Positions 1 to 4,370 of a DNA stretch of 6,170 nucleotides are shown in pieces. Both the position numbers and the translations under genes were made by a program. The first letter of the stretch is position 1. Every line of letters starts with the position of its first letter. The notes under the pieces were generated by a model. It was given only the letters and a program-made list of their open reading frames with translations, was not told the DNA's origin and made no database searches. The stretch covers positions 1-6,170 of the forward strand of contig CALMWN010000016.1 in assembly GCA_937873555.1 (NCBI GenBank), in the 5' to 3' direction. The stretch comes from an uncultured Clostridia bacterium (GTDB lineage Bacteria > Bacillota > Clostridia > Acetivibrionales > CALMWN01).

Positions 1-353
1 AATTTAAAAATACGTATATCCGTTCCAGGAAGGAAGATATTGTAATCATAGACAGTCCTGTCGGTATGCCTGGAAGAGCAATTGGCAACAAATTCATAGA
101 TGCTGTCATAAAAGGCAAAAAACATCCACTCAATTGCCATTTCCATTGTATAAAGACGTGTAATATTGAAACCAGTCCCTATTGCATTGCCCTGGCGCTT
201 ATAAATGCACAACGGGGCAATATGGAACACGGATTTGCTTTTGCCGGAGAAAATGTATATAAAACAAATGAAATTGTATCTGTAAGAGAATTGATAACAT
301 TGTTGAAACAGGAATATGCAAATTCAGTTTCAGGCGCTGAGATGCTTTTTTAA
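1..353 (+). CDS. Nitronate monooxygenase / FabK-like flavin oxidoreductase, C-terminal part (5' end outside window)
   Basis: The reading frame is open from base 3, so the gene begins left of the window; 116 C-terminal residues are visible, ending at TAA (351-353). The SPVGMPGRAI stretch (visible residues 18-27) and the later YCIALALINA and GFAFAG stretches match the end of the clostridial nitronate monooxygenase / 2-nitropropane dioxygenase family. These are FMN-dependent TIM-barrel enzymes related to enoyl-ACP reductase FabK; they oxidise nitronates, or in some members act in fatty-acid synthesis. The flavin-binding core is not visible, so the reaction cannot be fixed. Four cysteines (visible residues 45, 49, 53, 61; spacing C-x3-C-x3-C-x7-C) form a compact cluster that could bind metal. 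No clear terminator follows the stop codon. Family assignment is fairly firm; exact substrate is unknown. Confidence 0.8.
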   Translation, partial: FKNTYIRSRKEDIVIIDSPVGMPGRAIGNKFIDAVIKGKKHPLNCHFHCIKTCNIETSPYCIALALINAQRGNMEHGFAFAGENVYKTNEIVSVRELITLLKQEYANSVSGAEMLF

Positions 354-422
354 TATCGGCCTGACCAGGTACAGAAAACTAATGTCCAATGTTATCTAAT
401 AATACAAATCTTTGGAAATATT

Positions 423-452
423 TTGACTTTCACTTGTATTGCAGGACAGAAT
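423..452 (+). promoter_or_regulatory. Putative sigma-A-type promoter for the zinc-ribbon gene
   Basis: TTGACT (423-428) resembles a -35 box and CAGAAT (447-452) a -10 box, 18 bases apart. The -10 matches the consensus at only four of six positions. It faces the zinc-ribbon gene and would give a leader of about 130 bases. It rests on consensus matching alone in AT-rich DNA. Confidence 0.35.
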
Positions 453-453
453 G

Positions 454-467
454 TGTTAAGCTTAACA
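454..467. promoter_or_regulatory. 14-bp perfect palindrome, possible operator
   Basis: TGTTAAGCTTAACA is a perfect 14-bp palindrome starting one base after the putative -10 box, so it would cover the expected transcription start. That is a usual position for a repressor operator. No regulator gene is nearby and I do not recognise the site as that of a known regulator family. It has no T-run, so it is not a terminator. Confidence 0.3.
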
Positions 468-588
468 GGCTAATCTTAATATATTACTGATGGGTTGATT
501 TATTTTTGAAGAAACTCCCTTTGATTAATTTGGAGTGAGCTTGCCTCAGGAATTTTTAAATCCAAATAATTTAAGGAGGTATATAGAT

Positions 589-783
589 ATGGCGGATAAG
601 ACTATTACATGCAAGGATTGCAATTCAACTTTCATTTTTAATGAAAGCGAACAGGCTTTTTGCAAAGAGAAGGGTTTCGAGAATGAGCCGCAAAGGTGTC
701 CTGATTGCAGAGCAGCCAGAAAGCAGCAGCAGAGAGGAAACAGGGGCGGAAATAGAAGCTTTGGCAGCCGAAATAGGTGGTAA
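589..783 (+). CDS. Small zinc-ribbon protein with Arg/Gly-rich tail
   Basis: This 64-residue protein starts at ATG 589, eight bases after a near-perfect ribosome binding site AAGGAGGT (573-580). The frame stays open to a GTG at 535, but that start has no good ribosome binding site and would include the strong one inside the gene. Cysteines C8/C11 and C37/C40 form two CxxC pairs with an extra C25 between them, as in the 'probable zinc-ribbon' family (Pfam zf-trcl type) common in Firmicutes. Residues 44-64 are rich in Arg, Gly, Gln and Asn and resemble RGG-type RNA-binding tails, so the protein is very basic at its end. Nucleic-acid binding is an inference; no function is established to my knowledge. 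A terminator follows immediately, so it is probably transcribed alone. Confidence 0.85.
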   Translation: MADKTITCKDCNSTFIFNESEQAFCKEKGFENEPQRCPDCRAARKQQQRGNRGGNRSFGSRNRW

Positions 784-785
784 GT

Positions 786-814
786 AAAAAGGAGAGTGCT
801 AACTCTCCTTTTTT
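786..814 (+). terminator. Intrinsic terminator of the zinc-ribbon gene
   Basis: Stem GGAGAGT (791-797) pairs perfectly with ACTCTCC (802-808) around a four-base loop; flanking A-run (786-790) and T-run (809-814) extend the stem and give the U-tract. It begins three bases after the stop codon. The A-run means it could also work on the other strand. Confidence 0.88.
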
Positions 815-889
815 GATAAGACACTGAAAATGACGGGATAGTTATGGCTGCAGTACAAGAATAGCACAGATAACGAACAAAACCCAGAC

Positions 890-921
890 AAAAGTGGATT
901 GCTTATCATTATCCACTTTTT
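890..921 (+). promoter_or_regulatory. Leader hairpin upstream of infC, possible attenuator
   Basis: AAAAGTGGAT (890-899) pairs perfectly with ATCCACTTTT (911-920) around an 11-base loop, and only one further T follows before TATAATAT. It lies about 60 bases upstream of the infC start. In Firmicutes infC genes are often controlled by a terminator in the leader, so an attenuator is plausible, but most of the U-tract lies inside the stem, so termination would be weak. The TATAAT at 921-926 could instead be a -10 box, with the 3-of-6 match TTGCTT (899-904) as -35. I cannot decide between these readings. Confidence 0.4.
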
Positions 922-966
922 ATAATATCCTTATCAGTATAATGATGGAAATATGGAATTATAACC

Positions 967-975
967 AAGGGGGTG
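967..975 (+). promoter_or_regulatory. Ribosome binding site that selects the AUU start of infC
   Basis: AAGGGGGTG differs from the ideal AAGGAGGTG at one base. Its distance of six bases to ATT 982 is standard, whereas the GTG that forms its own last three bases cannot use it. This site is the main reason for placing the infC start at 982. Confidence 0.75.
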
Positions 976-981
976 TCCGAT

Positions 982-1503
982 ATTAGAAAAAACGAATTGC
1001 CAATAAATGAGGAAATAAAAGATAAGGAAATTAGACTAATTGATACTGACGGAACCATGTTAGGTATTTTGCATATAAAGGAAGCCCAAAAACTGGCATA
1101 CTCAAAGAGTCTGGACCTTGTAAAAATTGTACCGAATGCTGTACCACCGGTATGTAAAATCATGGATTATGGTAAAAGTGTATTTGAACAGGCAAAAAAG
1201 GAAAAGGAAGCAAAAAAAAATCTGAAGACTGTTTCATTAAAGGAAGTAAGATTTTCAGCAAAAATTGAAGAACATGATTTTGACTTTAAATGTAAAAATG
1301 CATATAAATTTTTGCAGGATGGGGATAAAGTAAAAGCAAGCATAAGATTCAGAGGCAGGGAATTGAAGTATACTGCATTAGGGGAGGAAATACTTTCAAA
1401 GTTCGCCGACACAGTTAAAGATGTGGGAGTGGTTGAAAAACCACCAAAGCTTGAAGGAAAGAGTATGATAATGATTGTGAATCCTAAAAAACAGAACAAC
1501 TAA
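982..1503 (+). CDS. infC: Translation initiation factor IF-3, probable AUU start
   Basis: IF-3 binds the 30S subunit, keeps it apart from 50S and checks the start codon and initiator tRNA. Family marks are INEEI (residues 8-12), the RLID stretch (18-21), PPVCKIMDYGK (55-65), the lysine-rich linker (72-82), LKEVRF (86-91) and the C-terminal domain with GDKVKASIRFRGRE (114-127). The total of 173 residues is normal for the family. ATT at 982 is chosen as start because AAGGGGGTG (967-975), a one-mismatch match to the anti-Shine-Dalgarno complement, ends six bases before it. GTG 973 lies inside that sequence, so it would have no usable binding site. AUU starts are a known hallmark of infC and let IF-3 repress its own translation. 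A terminator follows directly; rpmI and rplT, usually next, are absent, so this may be a second IF-3 copy. Confidence 0.92.
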   Translation: MRKNELPINEEIKDKEIRLIDTDGTMLGILHIKEAQKLAYSKSLDLVKIVPNAVPPVCKIMDYGKSVFEQAKKEKEAKKNLKTVSLKEVRFSAKIEEHDFDFKCKNAYKFLQDGDKVKASIRFRGRELKYTALGEEILSKFADTVKDVGVVEKPPKLEGKSMIMIVNPKKQNN

Positions 1504-1509
1504 TAAATG

Positions 1510-1539
1510 AGGAGGCCTGAATACGGCTTCCTTTTTTTA
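1510..1539 (+). terminator. Intrinsic terminator of infC
   Basis: AGGAGGCC (1510-1517) pairs with GGCTTCCT (1525-1532), with one G-U pair and a seven-base loop, followed by a T-run to 1538. It starts seven bases after the infC stop codon and shows that infC is not cotranscribed with a following ribosomal-protein gene. Its T-run overlaps the left inverted repeat of the next feature. Confidence 0.88.
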
Positions 1540-1642
1540 TAGTCTAGGAAAGTCCGACTTTTTCGTTACAGGAATAATTCCAGAAATATTTGAAAATAAA
1601 GTGTTTTCAGGATAATGTAAAATATTTCCTAGACTATAAAAA
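1534..1642. repeat. 109-bp segment bounded by perfect 18-bp inverted repeats (MITE-like candidate)
   Basis: TTTTTATAGTCTAGGAAA (1534-1551) is the exact reverse complement of 1625-1642, leaving a 73-base AT-rich interior with no significant open frame. Pairing stops sharply at both ends. The size, non-coding interior and perfect terminal repeats suit a small non-autonomous mobile element or a dispersed intergenic repeat. If the repeat proper starts at TAGTCTAGGAAA, both ends are flanked by TA, which would fit a TA target-site duplication as made by IS630/Tc1-type transposases; this is inference. As RNA the segment could also fold into one long stem. Confidence 0.5.
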
Positions 1643-1651
1643 TTGAATTAA

Positions 1652-1697
1652 TGCGCGTGCCAATTTTTCCTCATTGCTTCGGAAAGGCACATGCGCA
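1652..1697 (+). other. Bulged stem-loop, candidate structured RNA segment
   Basis: Three five-base helices stack into one arm: TGCGC (1652-1656) with GCGCA (1693-1697), GTGCC (1657-1661) with GGCAC (1686-1690), and TTTCC (1666-1670) with GGAAA (1681-1685). A two-base bulge (1691-1692) and a four-base bulge (1662-1665) interrupt them; the loop is ten bases. A terminator follows within seven bases. It could be a small RNA or part of a leader; it matches no riboswitch class I recognise. Confidence 0.4.
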
Positions 1698-1724
1698 AAA
1701 AAAGTGGCAGAGCCACATTTTTTA
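1698..1724 (+). terminator. Intrinsic terminator, possibly bidirectional
   Basis: GTGGC (1704-1708) pairs with GCCAC (1712-1716) around a three-base loop, with an A-run before (1698-1703) and a T-run after (1718-1723). It ends about 68 bases before the deacetylase start and follows no coding gene directly, so it either ends a short RNA from 1540-1700 or acts as a second stop for infC read-through. Confidence 0.7.
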
Positions 1725-1791
1725 TTTGATTCATAAACGGGCGTACTGAAAAATATTATTATATTAAGTTTGTAAGGATAGGGGTAATCAT

Positions 1792-2556
1792 ATGTTCATA
1801 TTAGTTGTAAAGCTGAAGAACCTTATAGGGTGGGTAGTTGCCATAGGAGTACTTGCAGCTGCAGTGCTGTTGTTCGGCTTTAATGCTGTTACGGGTGTAT
1901 TCAACACAAACAGTGATCTGCCGATATATTCTGTCGACTGTCCTTACAAGAAGCTTGCAATAACTTTTGACTGTGCCTGGGGGGATGCTGACATACCGGG
2001 CATTCTAGATACATTGAGAAAGGAAAATGTAAAGGCTACCTTCTTCATAGTAGGACAATGGGCTGAAAAATACCCCGAAACTTTAAGGCAGATTGCTCTG
2101 GAGGGACATGACATTGCAAATCACGGGTACTCGCATCTAAGGATGGGAGCCCTGGACAGCAGCAGAATCAAAGCTGAAATAACTCAATGCGGGAGTGTGT
2201 TGAACAGGATATCCGGCCAGAAGATTGAACTGTTCCGGCCACCTTACGGAGACTACAGTAAAAATGTAGTAAAAATTGCCGGCAGCCTGGGCTATTATAC
2301 AATACAATGGGATGTTGATTCACTGGATTGGAAACCAGGCATTTCAAAGGTGGAGATATTGAACAGGATAAGCAGCAGGGTAAAAATAGGATCCATTATA
2401 CTGTTCCATAACGATACTCCCCACACAGCGGAACTACTTCCCACAATCATTACAATGCTGAAGAAAAACGGCTATGAACTTGTACCGGTATCCCAAATGA
2501 TATTCAGAGAAAATTTCATTATAGATTTTGAAGGAAAACAAAAGAGAAGTACATAA
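1792..2556 (+). CDS. Membrane-anchored polysaccharide deacetylase, PdaB-like
   Basis: This 254-residue protein belongs to carbohydrate esterase family 4 (NodB fold), which removes N-acetyl groups from peptidoglycan or chitin-like polymers using a bound metal. Residues 11-31 form one hydrophobic segment, probably an uncleaved signal anchor, so the enzyme would face outward. The catalytic motifs are in order: TFDCAWGD (58-65; D60 the expected base), NHGYSH (110-115; H111 and H115 metal ligands), RPPYG (149-153), DVDSLDW (174-180) and LFHND (204-208; H206). The usual TFDDG has Cys at the second Asp, with D65 further on; this TFDxxWGD form resembles the sporulation protein PdaB (YbaN) of Bacillus, which is needed to keep spores stable. 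The start has AGGGG (1780-1784) seven bases upstream. No clear terminator follows. A spore role is inferred from similarity. Confidence 0.88.
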   Translation: MFILVVKLKNLIGWVVAIGVLAAAVLLFGFNAVTGVFNTNSDLPIYSVDCPYKKLAITFDCAWGDADIPGILDTLRKENVKATFFIVGQWAEKYPETLRQIALEGHDIANHGYSHLRMGALDSSRIKAEITQCGSVLNRISGQKIELFRPPYGDYSKNVVKIAGSLGYYTIQWDVDSLDWKPGISKVEILNRISSRVKIGSIILFHNDTPHTAELLPTIITMLKKNGYELVPVSQMIFRENFIIDFEGKQKRST

Positions 2557-2726
2557 AAAGTATAAAAAACGTTAACCATAAAACTGAGTTATTTTAATAT
2601 TTGCAAAAATCAGGTGGCTTACCATCGACAAATGAATGATTGAAAAAGGGAGTTTAAAATATTGAAAGTCTGATTCAAATGACAAGCTGCTGTAGAAAAT
2701 AAAACACATGAAATGAGGTTTGATTA

Positions 2727-3392
2727 ATGCTGATAGCAGGTATCATTGGACAGAGCGGAATAACCCAAACAGCAAACCTTGTAAACTCAATATTATCTTC
2801 TACGGGTAAGAAGGTAAGCATTATTGACTCAAAAAATCTCATGGAATTGGACTCAAGAAGAATAAAAAGCTATGAAGAGGAGCTGGATAAAAATAATGTT
2901 GATGTTTTGATTCTGAAAATAAATGTTATTGATATAAAAAATAAAATATTTGAAAGTATTCATTTTGATATAATCATTTATACCGATAAAGCCGATGATT
3001 TGAATGAGATGAAAATAAACGGAAACAGAGAAGCTTTGGGCAAAATTTTTTCAATGCTCGATGAAAAAGGCGTTGCCATAGTGAATGTCGAGGACAGCGA
3101 ACTTGTAAAGCTGCTGGAAGATATGAAATATCATTTTATTACCTATGGCTTCAACTCAAAGGCAAGTATAACAACATCAAGCGTAGGTGATACGGATTTT
3201 GATGATAATTTTATGTGCTGTCTTCAAAGAACTATTTCAACCAGGACAGGATCGCTGGTTGAGCCCCAGGAATACAGACTGAAAATTGAGGCTAATTCCT
3301 TAAACGCAAATAATGTTTTAGCCGCTGCAACATTTGCAATCGTTAACGGTGTGGATTTAAACATGATTAATCATTTCGAAGCGAAAACCTGA
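2727..3392 (+). CDS. Mur-ligase-like protein with degenerate ATP site, function unknown
   Basis: The 221-residue product resembles the central domain of Mur ligases (MurE type), which add amino acids to UDP-MurNAc during peptidoglycan synthesis. Evidence is the N-terminal glycine loop GIIGQSGITQT (5-15) where Mur ligases have GxxGTNGKTT, the GVAIVNVEDSELVKLL stretch (115-130) like their NADDP region, FITYG (137-141), and NANNVLAAATFAIVNGVDL (193-211) like the conserved Asn-rich helix. The P-loop lysine is replaced by I12, and the DHxDYH-type motif reads DKADDL (87-92), so ATP hydrolysis is doubtful. The UDP-sugar-binding N-terminal domain and the C-terminal ligase domain are both missing, while ordinary Mur ligases run to about 450-500 residues. 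The start is supported by GAGGT (2715-2719), seven bases upstream. It may be a binding or regulatory relic rather than a ligase. Confidence 0.7.
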   Translation: MLIAGIIGQSGITQTANLVNSILSSTGKKVSIIDSKNLMELDSRRIKSYEEELDKNNVDVLILKINVIDIKNKIFESIHFDIIIYTDKADDLNEMKINGNREALGKIFSMLDEKGVAIVNVEDSELVKLLEDMKYHFITYGFNSKASITTSSVGDTDFDDNFMCCLQRTISTRTGSLVEPQEYRLKIEANSLNANNVLAAATFAIVNGVDLNMINHFEAKT

Positions 3393-3449
3393 TTCAAGGA
3401 CTTTTGTCGAAATAATCCTTAAAAGTGCCTAAATTTAAATTTATAGGGA

Positions 3450-3478
3450 TTTTCAAGTAGATAAATATATAATATAAT
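3450..3478 (+). promoter_or_regulatory. Putative promoter for the OB-fold gene
   Basis: TTTTCA (3450-3455) and a perfect TATAAT (3473-3478) are 17 bases apart, which is the ideal spacing; the -35 matches at four of six positions. It would leave a leader of roughly 115 bases before the start codon. A second TATAAT overlaps at 3468-3473. The region is very AT-rich, so chance matches are likely. Confidence 0.4.
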
Positions 3479-3600
3479 AGAATAAAACTGAATTTAACAA
3501 ATTGCAATCATTTTTACTTCTAAAACTTCTCATTCTAGAATAAACATTACATTAGATAAATATAAGATATACAGAAGCCTAAGAGAGGAGTGGGGGTCGG

Positions 3601-4290
3601 ATGGTCGGAAACATCATAGAGAATAATATGGTGACCATTTCCGGAAAGATAATATCCAATATAGAATTCAGCCACGAAGTATACGGCGAAGGATTTTATT
3701 ATTTTATTCTCGAGGTACCAAGACTTAGCGACAGCGCTGATAAAATACCTGTAACAGTCTCGGAACGATTGATTTTAAAACAGAAACTTGAAATCGGAAA
3801 AATCGTTGAGATAGAGGGTCAATTCAGGTCTTACAACAGCTACAACAGTGAAAGCAGCAGGTTGGTGCTGACGGTATTTGCCAGAGAGATTACTTTCCTG
3901 GACGATGAAAAGAAAATTAAGAATCCCAATCAGATATTCCTGAACGGTTATATCTGCAAGAGACCGGTATACAGGACTACGCCGTTCGGAAGGGAAATCA
4001 CCGATATGCTGCTGGCTGTAAACAGGCCTTATAACAAGTCTGATTACATTCCCTGCATTGCATGGGGAAGAAATGCCAGATATTCGGAAAATCTGAATAT
4101 AGGGGACAATATAAAGGTCTGGGGCAGGATTCAAAGCAGGGAATATCAAAAGAAGCTGGAATCCGGAGAATTGATAACAAAGACTGCCTATGAGATTTCT
4201 GTATCCAAGATGGAAATATGCGGAGAAGAGCATAAAGCGACAGAAGGCAGTGAGGTTTATGATAAAAATGAATCAAATAACAACGAATAG
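3601..4290 (+). CDS. SSB-like protein with two predicted OB folds
   Basis: The 229-residue product looks like two single-stranded DNA-binding (OB-fold) domains in tandem. The first, about residues 8-100, has ISGKI (13-17), FYYFILEV (32-39) and a GKIVEIEGQF strand (66-75). The second, about 111-206, has FLNGYICKRPVYR (113-125), PCIAWGRNAR (151-160) and GDNIKVWGRIQSR (168-180), the typical SSB pattern of strand, A-W-G-x-x-A and 'G-x-x-hydrophobic-G-R'. The tail (207-229) is short and acidic/Asn-rich but lacks the DDDIPF-like tip by which housekeeping SSB recruits partners. It is therefore probably not the replicative SSB, which has one OB fold and sits with rpsF and rpsR; here it stands alone. 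A second ATG at 3628 exists, but 3601 has GAGAGGAG upstream (3583-3590) and matches the N-terminus I remember for clostridial relatives. Confidence 0.75.
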   Translation: MVGNIIENNMVTISGKIISNIEFSHEVYGEGFYYFILEVPRLSDSADKIPVTVSERLILKQKLEIGKIVEIEGQFRSYNSYNSESSRLVLTVFAREITFLDDEKKIKNPNQIFLNGYICKRPVYRTTPFGREITDMLLAVNRPYNKSDYIPCIAWGRNARYSENLNIGDNIKVWGRIQSREYQKKLESGELITKTAYEISVSKMEICGEEHKATEGSEVYDKNESNNNE

Positions 4291-4301
4291 ATAATTATAC
4301 G

Positions 4302-4336
4302 AAAATAGGTGATGGCATATGCCATCACCTATTTTT
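4302..4336. terminator. Bidirectional terminator, perfect 34-bp palindrome
   Basis: Bases 4302-4335 are a perfect palindrome with 17-base arms centred between 4318 and 4319; the core is GGTGATGGCATATGCCATCA. The outer AAAA and TTTT supply a U-tract on either strand. It lies 12 bases after the OB-fold gene and 35 bases beyond the stop codon of the leftward gene, so it serves both converging genes. Confidence 0.9.
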
Positions 4337-4370
4337 GTAACATGAAGAATTATATCAAATTTTAAAAATC

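Noticed and set aside
535..588. Longer N-terminus for the zinc-ribbon protein from GTG 535
   Set aside because: No good ribosome binding site precedes it, while a near-perfect one lies just before ATG 589. The bases here can instead fold into a modest stem (ATTTGGA 528-534 with TCCAAAT 561-567).
973..981. GTG 973 as the infC start
   Set aside because: It overlaps the ribosome binding site itself, leaving no spacing, and adds residues not expected at an IF-3 N-terminus.
1534..1642. CRISPR or tandem repeat array
   Set aside because: There is only one inverted pair and no repeated unit with spacers.
2557..2726. Terminator or small gene between the deacetylase and the Mur-like gene
   Set aside because: No stem with a T-run and no open frame of useful length with a ribosome binding site was found.
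3390..3460. Possible frameshift truncating the Mur-like protein
   Set aside because: Reading on in all three forward frames gives no continuation like the P-G-R region expected after this point in MurE, so the end looks natural.
3775..4233. Long open frame of 152 codons antisense to the OB-fold gene
   Set aside because: The sense frame has clear OB-fold motifs; the antisense product has no recognisable motif and no convincing ribosome binding site.
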